This document shows, one piece after another, positions 1 through 10,883 of a DNA stretch of 64,000 nt. A program made the translations under genes and the position numbers. Under the pieces are notes generated by a model. It worked only from the letters and a program-made list of their open reading frames with translations. It was not told where the DNA came from and ran no database searches. Source of the DNA: Nicotiana tabacum. Taxonomy: Eukaryota > Streptophyta > Magnoliopsida > Solanales > Solanaceae. Numbering within the stretch: position 1 is the stretch's first letter; the number at the start of each line of letters is the position of its first letter. The stretch covers positions 96,489,766 to 96,553,765 of the forward strand of contig NC_134102.1 in NCBI RefSeq assembly GCF_000715075.1. Reading direction: 5' to 3'.

Positions 1-311
1 ATGATTTACATCTCATATCGGTAGCTGGACTTGGTAATTAAAGGAGTTAACTTGACAAGTGATGTTTGCTCTACTGGTAAAGGACCTCCACCCATGGCCG
101 TTAGGCCTTGGGTTTAAGTCACGCTGGAGGAGAAGTGTGGAAACACTTTAAATCCTCCTAAATTGGAAAGGATGAAAAAATAACTTGCCAATGATTCTGG
201 ATTGAGAGTCTCTCACACTAATTTATTTCTTATGCCATTTATTAGGAGTCTGGAACCAAAGTATTATGACTCAAAGCACAAGAATAGGTGAAACAATCAA
301 CAGATGACGAA
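1..311. other. Left flank of compound element A
   Basis: AT-rich sequence outside the LTR retrotransposon that begins at 312. It holds a SINE-like repeat (separate entry) and otherwise no open frame or motif that I recognise. The last five bases (307-311, ACGAA) resemble the five bases after the right end of compound A (15223-15227, ACCAA), so this is likely the sequence into which that element inserted. Confidence 0.5.
66..190 (+). repeat. SINE-like, tRNA-derived repeat (tentative)
   Basis: The stretch has the spacing of an RNA polymerase III promoter: an A-box-like segment near 68-83 (CTCTACTGGTAAAGG) and, about 40 bases on, a B-box-like segment near 109-121 (TGGGTTTAAGTCA, compare GGTTCGANTCC). 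An A-rich stretch follows at about 170-183. This layout matches tRNA-derived plant SINEs. It is one degenerate copy without clear target duplications, so the call rests on the two boxes only. Confidence 0.38.
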
Positions 312-1240
312 TGTCACGACCCCAAATTCTCTCCGTAGGATATCATGATGACACCTAATCTCTAAGACTAGGTAAGCCTATCAATGTAATATAACAATAG
401 AAATCTGAAATAAATAAATCTGAAAATTTACATAATTTCAACTCCCAAAACCCGGTAGAAATAAGTCACAATCTTCTAAGGATTTGTCCTCAATATCTCT
501 ATATATCAGAGTCTAATGAAAATAAGGAAGCAACATAATAAGCATAGAAGGGGACTCCGGAGTCTTCGGACGCTGGTAGATATACATCAAAGTCTCCCCG
601 TACGGCTAATTCACTGATGCCTGGTCTGATAAGATATACATTGATTTGGAAAAAAAGATGTGCAGAAGCATAGTATGAGTACAACACAGCGGTTCCCAGT
701 AAGTGCCAAGCCTAACCTCGGTAGAGTAGTGACGAGGTTAGGTCAGGCCCTACTGGAATAATTAAAGACATGAAGAAAAGTTTAACAATATAATAACAAT
801 AATGACAATGGGGATAAATCAAGTAAGTAGTATGTCACAATTTAACGACAAAAAATAAGGGCAATTAACACCTCGCGGAAGGAAAACAAAAATTTACAAC
901 TTTAAGGAAAACACCAAAAATAACCAAAGACAATGTAGCCATAAAAGAATATCAACAAGGGCACTCCCGAGGTACCGCCTCGTAGTCCCAAATCATAAAT
1001 AAATTCACAATATCTCATTTCCTTATATCACCGCGGGAGCCTTCACATTTAATTTTAAAGAAAACATTTTTTCCGAAATTGCATCCCGCGTTTTAGCCAC
1101 CCTTATCACAACGCATGATTTCTAGTAGTTTCCCTACTAGTCACGCCAATCAATCCACCCTTACCTCACCGCATACATTTCAACACCCAAACCTTAAAGC
1201 ACTGCATGCGTATCAATATCACAATTTGCACCTCAAGTGC

Positions 1241-1345
1241 AAAAATAAATCAACAACAATATTTTTCACAATAAAGAGCTCACGGCTCATGCGAAAATAA
1301 ATCAACAACAATAATTTCCATAATAAAGAGCTCACGACTGCATCA
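1241..1345 (-). repeat. Two-unit tandem duplication in the A LTR
   Basis: Two consecutive units of about 53 bases, each running from AAAATAAATCAACAACAAT to AATAAAGAGCTCACG. The same duplication is visible in the middle LTR (about 8896-8999) and right LTR (about 13396-13500), so it predates the array. Confidence 0.7.
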
Positions 1346-2306
1346 CAATGAGTACGAAAATCTCACAAAAGTTTCAGCAAAATAATATTTCACAAATTTA
1401 ACACCTTGTCTAAATATCAAATTTTTAAATGTAAAATATTTCATTTTTTTTATAATATTTAAATTAAGAAATCCATCCTTTAAGTAATGCACAGAACAAA
1501 AGAAATAGAGTTTCAACTAAACATGTAAAACACTTAGCAGGAACAGGTCCGACAAATTTAAAATACGAAAATGTATTAATGATGATGAATATAACAGAAT
1601 AAAATAATTTAATTAATATGCAACAGTGTTCTACACAATTTAAACACATAATTTTTCACATTCAGCCCGTGTACACACTCGTCATCTTGTATACACGTCT
1701 TTCAACACATCAACATTTTCATATTAATATCAATCCTAAGGGAAATTTTCCCCACATAAGGTTAGACAAGTGACTTACCTAAGACCACACTCAATCAGTC
1801 AAGTAGTATGCCTTTTCCTCGATTTTTCGACTCAGATTGACTCAAATCTAGTCATAATTAATTCGATTGAATCAATACAAATTTTAGGAATGAATTTCAT
1901 ATGAAAATACAAATTTTCTAACAAAATCCGAAATATAACCCAAAAATTGTACGTGGGGCCCACATCCCGGAATGCGACGAAACTCAAAAAATCTGACAAC
2001 CCATTCAATTATGAAACCAACCATACTAGTTTCACTCAAATCCGACTCTGAATCGACACTGAATTCTCAAAAATTCGTTTTATGAGATTTCTCAAATATT
2101 TCCCAAATTTCCATCTCAAAACACTAATTAAATGATGAAAACAATGATATATTCATTTATATTGACCAAATCCGAGTTAGAATCACTTACCCCAATATTT
2201 TTCCTTCAAAATCTCTCAAAAATCAGTTCTCCCAAAGCTCCAATTTGTCAAAAATGGAAAATGGGACGAAGCCCCCGTTTTATTACTTAAAGTCTCTGTC
2301 CAGGCG

Positions 2307-2487
2307 CTGACCTCAATTTTCTGACCTCGATTTCCTGAGCTCAATTTCTGGAGCTCGATTTCGTGACCTCGATTTCCTCACTTTGATTTCCAGATTTTGA
2401 TTTCCTGACTTCGATTTCCTGCCTCGATTTCCTAACCTCAATTTTGACCTCGATTTTTAAACTCAATTTTTTACCTCGATTTTTGAC
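2307..2487 (-). repeat. Minisatellite in A LTR, CTCGATTTCCTGAC-type unit
   Basis: About a dozen imperfect 13-17 base units, plus-strand form GACCTCGATTTCCT, with substitutions such as CTCAATTTT. It occupies the LTR position where the other families carry CpG-rich repeated words (see findings). The right LTR holds a longer version at 14277-14503 with different unit order, showing that the array has changed length since duplication. Confidence 0.8.
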
Positions 2488-3074
2488 AGATGAAGAAAAA
2501 TCCAGATCAGCCAAAAACCAACCAACTCAACTTCAGTAGTCTCCCAAGTTCAATTCTTGGTCCGTTAACCATCCGAAACTCACCCGAGGCCCTCAGGACC
2601 TCAACCAAATACACCAACAAGTCCTAAAACATCATATGAACTTAGTTTAAACCTCAAATCACATAAAGCAATGCTAAACCACGAATCAGACCCCAATTCA
2701 AGCTTAAGGAACTTAAGAATTTCCAACTTTTACATTCGATACTGAAACCAATCAAATCAATTCCAATTGACCTCACATTTTTCACACAAGTCATAAATGA
2801 CATAACAGATCAATAAAATATTTCAGAATTGGATTCTGACCCTAATATCAAAAAGTCAACTCCCTCATCACACTTCCTAAAATTCAATTTTCTCCATTTC
2901 AAGCCAAATTTTACTACAGATTTCAAAACAAAAAATTTCGAACAAGCTCCCAAGTCAAAAATCATCATACGGAGCTATTGGAATCATCAAAACTCTATTC
3001 TGGGGTTGTTTACACATAAGTCAATATCTGGTCACTATTTGAATTTAAGCTTCAAACCTTGGACTGAGCTGAAT

Positions 3075-4331
3075 TCTAACACATGGGATGGATCGCCGTG
3101 ATACTTCCGGAGCATGGAAACATGGAAAACTAGATGAACTGCATAGAGGCTAGGTGGTAGTGCAAGTCTGTAAGCCACCTCTCAAACTCTCTCAAGAATC
3201 TCAAGAGGCCCAATATACCTAGGGCTCAACTTGCCCTTCTTCCCGAACCTTATCACACCCTTCATAGGTGAAACCCGGAGCAAGACCCGCTTACCAACCA
3301 TGAATGAAAAATCACTAACCTTCCGATCCGCATAAATTTTCTATCTAGATTGGACTGTACAAAGTCGATCCTGAATTAATTTAACATTTTCCAAGGTATC
3401 CTGAACCAAGTCTGTAACCAATAGCGTAGCCTCACCCGGTTCAAACCAACCCACTGGAGACCGCCACCGCCTACCATACAAGGCCTCATACGGAGCCATC
3501 TAAATGCTCGACTGGTAGCTGTTATTGTAAGCAAACTCCGCAAGTGGTAAGAATTAATCCCAAGCACCCCCAAAATCTATCACACACGCACGACGCATAT
3601 CCTGCAGTATTTGGATAGTGCGCTTGGACTGTCCGTCCGTCTGAGGGTGAAATGATGTACTCAACTCCACACGAGTACCCAATTCTCGATATACAACCCT
3701 CCCAAACCGTGATGTAAACTGTGTACCCCGAGTAGAGATGATAGATACTGGCATGCCATGAAGCCTAATAATCTCGCGAATGTAAACCAGAGCCACCTGC
3801 TCCGAAGAGTAAATGGTAACCACAGGAATGAAATGAGCTGACTTGGTAAATCTATCCACAATCACCCAAAGTGCATCGAACTTCCTCTGAGTCCGTGGGA
3901 GCCCAACAAGGAAATCCATAGTGATTCTCTCCTAGTTCCACTCTAGAGTACCTAACTTCTGAAGCAATCCACCCGGTCGCTGATGCTCATATTTCACCTA
4001 TTGACAATTTAGGCATCGAGCTACATATTCCCCTATGTATTTCTACATCTGCCTCTACCAATATTGTTGTCTCAAGTCCTGATACATCTTCGCAACACCG
4101 ATGAATGGAGTACCGTGAACTGTGAGCCTTCTGGAGAATCAACTCACGCAAACCATCTACATTAGGCACACATAGCCTTCCCTGCATCCGTAATACACCG
4201 TCATCTCCAATAGTGACCTCATTGGCATCATCGTGCTGAACTGTGTCCTTAAGGACAAGCAGAGGGAGGTCATCATACTGACGCTCCCTGATACGATCAT
4301 ACAGACAAGACTGAGAAAATACACAAGCCAA
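3075..4331 (-). pseudogene. Integrase and pol C-terminus, element A copy 1 (broken)
   Basis: Read leftward from 4331: the HHCC zinc region (about 3990-4200, damaged), catalytic core (3554-3919), then a pol C-terminal region with SPMKGV..FGKKGKLSP and a final RKYHGDPSHVLEF (3075-3110). The integrase family uses a D-D-E triad. Here the first Asp is present (MDFLVG), the second is Thr (ISTRG in place of ISDRG) and the Glu is Lys (DGQSKRT in place of DGQSERT), so the core cannot be catalytic. Stops and a frameshift near 3560 break the frame. The chromodomain expected next is missing because the frame runs directly into LTR sequence at 3074. Confidence 0.85.
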
Positions 4332-5640
4332 AACTCACCTCGGCTCAGCTCGGAAACATCGAATCTAACAAACTAGTTGTCCAAGGACTAAACATCCACG
4401 GCTAAAGGCCTCTCTACTACTTGTAAGTATGCTAAGCTGCCCAAACGCTCCGCCTTACGACTCAAGGCATCAGCCACCACATTGGCCCTTTAGGGATGAT
4501 ACAGAATGGTGATATCATAATCCTTAAGAAACTCCAACCACCTCCGCTTCGGCAAATTAAGATCCTTTTGTTTAAACAAATGTTATAGACTCTGGCGATC
4601 GGTATAAACCTCACAATGGACACCGTACAAATAATGCTGCCAAATCTTCAAGGCATGAATAATAGCTGCTAAATCAAGGACGTGGACCAGATAATTCATC
4701 TCATGTACCTTTAACTGTCTGGACGTATAGGCAATCACCCTACTGTCTTACATCAATACTATGCCGAGACTAATACATGACGCATCACAGTACACAGTAT
4801 TAGACCCTGAACCTATAGGCAATACCAATACTGGGGTTGTAGTCAAAGTTGTCTTGAGCTTTTGAAAGCTCTCCTCACATTCCTCGGTCCACCAGAACGG
4901 AGCACCCTTCTGGGTTAATTTGGTCATGGGTGCAGTAATAGAAGAGAAACCTTCTACAAATCGGCGATAATACCCCGCCAAACCAAGAAAACTCCGGATC
5001 TTAGTAGCTGATGATAGTCTGGGCTAACTCTGAACTACTTCAATTTTCTTTGGATCTACCTTAATCCCTTCTCACTAAACTATATGACCCAAAATTCCTA
5101 CTAAATCAAGCAAGAAATCAGACTTTGAAAATTTTGCATATAACTTCTTTTCTCTCAAAGCCTGAAGCACAGTCCTCAAGTACTGTTCATGATCTTCCCG
5201 ACTCCAGGAATACACCAAAATATCGTCAATAAACACAATGACAAAAGAATCAAGATAGGGCTGAAATACACTATTCATTAAGTGCATTATTGTTGCTGGG
5301 GCATTGGTCAGCCCAAAAGACATCACAAGGAACTCATAATGACTGTAACGAGTCCTGAAAGCAGTCTTCGGGATATCTGGTTCCCGAATCTTCAACTAAT
5401 GATAGCATGAACGCAAGTCGATCTTAGAGAACACTGTAGCACCATGAAGCTGATAAATTACGCCATCAATACGTGGCAATGGATACCTGTTCTTCACTGT
5501 AACATTGTTTTGCTGGCGGTAATCAATACACATCTGCATAGAACCATCCTTCTAATTCACAAATAAGACAAGAGCACCCCAAGGTGATACACTGGGCCGA
5601 ACAAAACCTTGATCAAGCAGTTCCTGTTACTACTCTTTTA
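4332..5640 (-). pseudogene. Reverse transcriptase and RNase H, element A copy 1 (broken)
   Basis: The RT lies at about 4980-5640. It contains the gypsy-type active site FIDDILVYS (about 5205-5236), SFGLTNAPA before it, and degenerate matches to the CIDYRQ and SKIDLRS blocks. The open piece 5075-5395 holds the palm motif. RNase H follows at about 4332-4981, with [14 protein letters not shown] at the start of the domain and [12 protein letters not shown] sequence near 4470. Stop codons near 4745, 5076, 5397, 5553 and 5628 interrupt it. This would be the central part of a single gag-pol polyprotein copying RNA into DNA in the virus-like particle. Confidence 0.85.
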
Positions 5641-6637
5641 ATTCTTTCAATTCTGCTGGGTCCATAGGATATGGTGGAATAGAAATGGGTTGAGTGTCTG
5701 GTAACAAATCAATGCCAAAGTCAATATCACTGTCGAGTGGCATAGCCGAAAGATCTGCTAGAAATACATTAGGAAAATCCCTTACTACAGGAACTGACTT
5801 CACGGTTGGAGTATCAACATTAACATTTCTCACATAGGCCAGATAAGCATCACACCCCTTCTCAACAATTCGTTGAGCTTTAAGAAATGAAACAACTCTG
5901 ATAGGAACATGATCTAAGGTACCTCTCCACTCAAGTCGCGGTAGACCTGGCAAAGCCAATGTCACCGTCTTGGCATAACAATCAAGGATAGCGTGGTAGG
6001 GTGACAACTAGTCCATGCCCAAAATAATATCGAAATCCACCATACTGAGTAATAATAAATCAGCTCTGGTCTCAAAATCACCGATAACAATTAAACATGA
6101 CTGATACACACGGTCCACCATAAAAGATTCACCTACGGGTGTAGATAGATAAATAGAAGAACTCAAAGAATCACGGGATACGGCCAATTACGGGGCAAAA
6201 TAAGATGACACATAAGAATAAGTGGAGCCTGGATCAAACAAGACTGATGCATCTTTATGACAGGCCAGAATAATACTTGTGATAACAGAATTGGATGCAA
6301 CGACCTCTGTCCTAGCAGGAAGGGCATAATATTTGGCATGGCCACCCCTTATAGGGCAACCTCTACCTGTCCGACCTCCACCCCTAGCTGGTTGTGTAGG
6401 TGGGGTGGCAACTGGTGCAATAATGGCCTGAGAAGCGTGATGGACGTGTGGAATAGATAGGGCCTTGAGAAATCTGTGGAGGTGCACCCCTCCTAAGTCA
6501 AGGGAAATCCCTCGTGATATGACGAGTGTCACCACACTCAAAACAAGCCCTCGGAGGACACAACTACTTGGACTAGCTCGGGCATGATCGACTAGACTAT
6601 TGCTGAAAGCACCCTGTATAGGAGGTACAGTAGACAC
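5630..6637 (-). pseudogene. Aspartic protease and linker, element A copy 1 (broken)
   Basis: The protease motif FDPGSTYSYVSSYFA lies at about 6190-6240 in the open piece 6188-6637. Its Asp is present. Farther on, 5630-6007 encodes the linker typical of these elements (SPYHAILDCYAKTVTLALPG, then [20 protein letters not shown]) that leads into RT. Stops separate the two pieces, and the frame is open for only 126 codons at most in the linker. The protease would cleave the gag-pol polyprotein. Confidence 0.82.
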
Positions 6638-7764
6638 TGCAGTGCATAATATGGAACTTGGGGTCTAGGAGTAGTCGGATTACCATTGGAATATGAAAGT
6701 GCTAAATGAATAAGACGGCTCACATAGCCTCTACCATGACGGGTTGCAGCTGGGGCATGAGAATTATTATATGTGCCGAAATCTCGGGGTCTCTTAGCTT
6801 CCCTCTCTTCTCTCTCCCGAGTCTGCATACCCTCCAATCTCCTAGAAATTGACACCACTTGTTGGTATGTGATATCCATCTCTAGTTCTCAGGCCATACT
6901 GAATCTGATACTAGGGTGGAGCCCCTCAATAAATCGGCGAACCCGCTCTCGAACAATAGCAACTAAGGCTGAATCACTGAATCAGACCACCTATTCTGAC
7001 ACGGTCATAAAACCCTGGCACAGCTGCTCAAACTCTGCGCGCCATGCATCTCTAAGACTCTAAGCAACATACTCCCTCAAGAACATATCTAAAAAATTGA
7101 GTCCAAGTGAGTGAAGTTGCATCAGCCGGACTATCCAACTCGTATGCCCGCCACCACTAGTTGGCCGCTCCTCTAAGCTGGAATACCGTGAAAGAAGCCC
7201 CGCTATAATCAACAATACCCATAGTACAGAGGATACAATGACATTCCTCAAGAAAACCCCGAGCATCATCTGAAGCATAACAGCTGAATGTGGGAAGGTG
7301 GTACTTCTTGTACCTCTCGAGCTTGAGCTGTTTCCCCCTATGAAACTGCTTCCCTAACCTCTGGCCGAACTGGAACAACTGGTAGCACTGGTATAACCTC
7401 TAGGACCTGGTCAACCAAGACCTTGGCTGTGGGGTACGGGCGATGGGAGTCTATGCTCCTCCCCTGGCTTGAGATGTAGCAGGAGAAAGTGGAATTAGCT
7501 CTGCCTGAGCTAGAGTGCCAAACATGCTTAAAAACTAGGCAAAAGTCTCCTTAAGTGCAGGGGTAGTAACAGGCGTCTCAGGTGCCTGATCTCCAACTGG
7601 AGCTATTGGTGGCTCTCTGCAACAACTCGTGTAGGTTCCCTGGCTGCACCACATGGTCTTCCTCGACCTCTGGCATGACCTTTATCCCGACCCCGGCCTC
7701 CTGCAGCTCCAACAGGGGGTGTGGATGCATGACCATCGGATTCAGTTGTGTGCTTCCTCACCGT
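6503..7764 (-). pseudogene. gag, element A copy 1 (start codon lost, broken)
   Basis: Gag forms the virus-like particle shell and binds RNA. The expected start is at 7764, but the codon reads ACG where copy 2 has ATG (12240). Next residues still read TVRKHTTESDGHA, matching copy 2. The central part is split into short frames (7157-7378, 6592-6879). The zinc knuckle near 6503-6546 reads CFECGDTRHITRDF: the fourth ligand, normally Cys, is Phe, exactly as in copy 2. A 190-base leader separates the start from the PBS at 7952. Confidence 0.8.
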
Positions 7765-7951
7765 CTGTGAGATAATAGAAAGACAATGGTTTAAAATTTT
7801 GAAGTCAACAAATGTGCACGATAAGGAATCAAAGAAGTGAATATTTTCCTAACAGCTTCATAGCCTCCCGAAGATAAGTACAGACGTCTCCGTACCGATC
7901 CGCGAGACTCTACTAAACCTGCTTGTGACTCATAACGCCTATGAACCTAGG

Positions 7952-7963
7952 GCTCTGATACCA
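7952..7963 (-). other. Primer-binding site (tRNA-iMet), element A copy 1
   Basis: Reverse strand TGGTATCAGAGC, complementary to the 3' end of plant initiator tRNA-Met, three bases inside the LTR edge at 7967. It fixes the direction of this copy (minus) and identifies the middle LTR as its 5' LTR. Confidence 0.9.
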
Positions 7964-7966
7964 ACT

Positions 7967-9338
7967 TGTCACGACCCCAAATTCCCTCTATAGCATGTCG
8001 TGATGGCACCTAGTCTCTAAGACTAGGTAAGCCTATCAATGAGGAATAACAATACAAATCTACAAATTTACATAATTACAATTCCCAAAACCCGGTACAA
8101 ATAAGTCACAAGATTTTAAGATTTATCCTCAATATCTCTATATATCAGAGTCTAAAGAAAATAAGGATGCAACATAATAAGGATGGAAGGGGACTCCGGT
8201 GTCTGCGGACGCTGGCAAATATACCTTGAAGTCTCCTCGTACGGCTAGTTCACTAATGCCTGGTCTGATAAGATATACGTGGATTTGCACAAAAATATGT
8301 GCAAAAGCATAGTATGAATACACCACAGCAGTACCCAGTAAGTGCCAAGCCTAACCTCGGTAGAATAGTGACGAGCTCAGGTTAGGCCCTACTGTAATAA
8401 TAAATGACAAGGAGAAAAGTTTAACAATATAATAACAATAATGGCAATGGGGATAAATCAAGTAAGTAGTATGTAACAATTTAACTACACAGAATACGGG
8501 CAATTAACACCTCGCGGAAGGAAAAAAGAAATTTACAACTTTAAGGAAAACACAAAAATAACCAAAGACAATTCACCCTTAAAGAAAATATCAACAAGGG
8601 CACTCCCAAGGTACCGCCTCGTAGTCCCAAATCATAAATAAATTTACAATATCTCATTTCCTTATATCACCGCGGGAGCCTTCACAATTTATTTAAAGAA
8701 AATATTTTTCCCGAAATAGCATCCCGCGTTTTAGCCACCCTTATCACACCGCATGACTTCTAGTAGTTCCCCTACTAGCCACGCGTATCAAGCCACCCTT
8801 ATCTCACCGCATGCGTTTCAACACCCAGACCTTATACCACCGCATGCGTATCAATATCACAATATATCACAAGTGCCCAAATATTTCAATTTGCCAAAAT
8901 AAATCAACAACAATATTTTTCACAATAAAGAGCTCATGGCTCATGCCAAAATAAATCAACAATAATATTTTCCATAATAAAGAGCTCACGGCTCCATCAC
9001 AATGAGTACGAAAATCTCACAAAATATTCAGCAAAATAATATTTCACAAATTTAACACCTTGTCTAAATATCAAATTGTTAAATGTAAAATACTTCATTT
9101 TTTTATAATATTTAAATTAAGAAATACATCCTTCAAGTAATGCACTGAACAAAAGAAACAGAGTTTCAACTAAACAGGTAAAATACTTAGCAGGAACAGG
9201 TCTGGCAAATGTAAAATACGAAATTATATTAATGATGATGAATATAATAGAATAAAATAATTTAATTAATATGCAACAGTGCTCTACACAATTTAAAGAC
9301 ATAATCTTCCACATTTAGCCAGTGTACACACTCGTCAC
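7967..9338 (-). repeat. LTR of element A, middle copy (truncated, shared)
   Basis: Matches the left and right LTRs from the TGTCACGACC edge to about 9338, then switches abruptly into RNase H coding sequence of copy 2. About 1.4 kb of LTR, including the minisatellite and the TGTAACG start, is missing. It serves as 5' LTR of copy 1 and as remnant 3' LTR of copy 2. Confidence 0.85.
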
Positions 9339-9935
9339 CTAAAGGGAATATCCAATCTAACAAACTGTTTGGCCAAGTACTGAACATCCAAGGCTAAAGA
9401 CCTCTCTATTACTGGTAAGTATGCTAAGCTGCCCAAACTCTCCGCCTTACGACTCAAGGCATCGGCCACCGTATTGGCCTTTTCGAGATGATAGAGAATT
9501 ATGATATCATAATCCTTAAGAAACTCCAACCACCTCCGCTGCCGCAAATTAAGATCCTTCTGTTTAAACAAATGTTATAGACTCTGGTGATTGGTATAAA
9601 CCTCACAATGGACACTGTACAAATAATGCCGCCAAATCATCAAGGCATGAACAATAGCTGCTAATTCATGGACGTGGACCTGATAATTCTTCTCATGTAC
9701 CTTTAACAATCTGGACGCATAGGCAATCACCCTACCGTCTTGCATCAATACTATGCCGAGACTAATACGCGACGCATCACAATACACAGTATAAGACCCT
9801 GAACCTATAGGCAATACCAATACAGGGGCTGTAGTCAAAGCTGTCTTGAGCTTTTGAAAGCTCTCCTCACATTCCTCGGTCCACCTGAACGGAGCACCCT
9901 TGTGTGTTAATTTGGTCATAGGTGTAGCAATAGAA
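9339..9935 (-). pseudogene. RNase H, element A copy 2 (truncated)
   Basis: Two adjoining frames (9575-9919 and 9335-9571), separated by one stop, give an almost whole RNase H. It has [14 protein letters not shown] (first Asp), [10 protein letters not shown] (Glu) and [11 protein letters not shown] (last Asp), but YTNHQSL where the family has TDH, so the third acidic residue is Asn. Downstream the frame ends at the LTR junction near 9338, so integrase is completely absent. Upstream it begins at the RT deletion (junction about 9935-9945). Confidence 0.85.
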
Positions 9936-10883
9936 GAGAAACTTGTTCTTCACTGTAACCTTGTTTAGCTGGCGGTAATCAACACACATCCGTATAGAAC
10001 CATCCTTCTTCTTTACAAATAAGACAAGAGCACCCCAAGGCAGTACACTGGGCCGAACAAAACCCTGATCAAGCAGTTCCTGTTACTGCTCTTTTAATTC
10101 TTTCAATTCTGCTGGGGCCATAGGATATGGTGGAATAGAAATAGGTTGAGTGCCTGGTAACAAATCAATGCCAAAGTCAATATCACTGTCGGGTGGCATA
10201 GCGGGAAGATCCACTGGAAGTACATTAGGAAAATCCCTTACTACAGGAACTGACTCCACGGTTGGAGTATCAACACAAACATCTCTCACATAGGCCAGAT
10301 ACGCATCAAACCCCTTCTCAACCATTCGTTGAGCTTTAAGAAATGAAACAACTCTGCCAGGAACATGATCCAAGGTACATCTCCACTTTAGCCACAGTAG
10401 ACCTGGCAAAGCCAATGTCACCGTCTTGGCGTAACCATCCACGATAACGTTATAGGGCGATAACCAGTCCATGCCCAAAATAATATCGAAATCCACCATA
10501 CTGAGCAATAACAAATCAGCTCTAGTCTCAAAATCACTTATAACAATTAAACATGACCAATACACGTGGTCCAAAATAATAGATTCACCCACAGGTGTAG
10601 ATTCATAAACAAAAGAACTCAAAGAATCATAGGATACGCCCAAATACCGGGCAAAATAAGATGACACATAAGAATAAGTGGAGCCTTGATCAAACAAGAC
10701 TGATGCATCTCTATGATAGACTGGAATAATACCTATGATAACAGAATCGGATGCAATGACCTCTGTCCTAGGAGGAAGGGCATAATATCTGGCATGGCCT
10801 CCCCCTCTAGGGCGACCTTTACCTGTCCGACCTTTACCTCTAGCTGGCTGTGTAGGTGGGGTGGCAACTGGTGCAGTAGTCAT
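9936..10883 (-). pseudogene. Protease, linker and start of RT, element A copy 2
   Basis: A 266-codon open stretch (10083-10883) is the longest uninterrupted coding piece in compound A. It has an Arg/Gly-rich gag tail (RGKGRTGKGRPRGGGH), the protease site FDQGSTYSYVSSYFA, ILGMDWLSPYN, and the linker [20 protein letters not shown]. After a stop, coding resumes into RT and shows [18 protein letters not shown] sequence around 9950-10000. It then jumps to the segment just before RNase H ([13 protein letters not shown]). About 0.56 kb of RT core, including the catalytic FIDD block, is deleted when compared with copy 1. Confidence 0.83.

Larger units (their letters stand above)
312..3074 (-). repeat. 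LTR of element A, left copy (lacks its 5' start)
   Basis: Aligns along its length with 12443-15222: same TGTCACGACCCC edge, same order of motifs, same minisatellite. As the 3' LTR of a minus-strand element it should start at its right end with TGTAACGACC, but similarity stops near 3074 and runs straight into integrase C-terminal coding sequence. About 150 bases of LTR start, the polypurine tract and the chromodomain are therefore deleted. A splice-donor-like site lies at 1773-1780 (reverse strand AGGTAAGT). Confidence 0.82.

Noticed and set aside
7951..7963. Possible tRNA-Met gene fragment
   Set aside because: Only the 12-base primer-binding match next to an LTR edge; no cloverleaf around it. 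The same applies to the other PBS sites.
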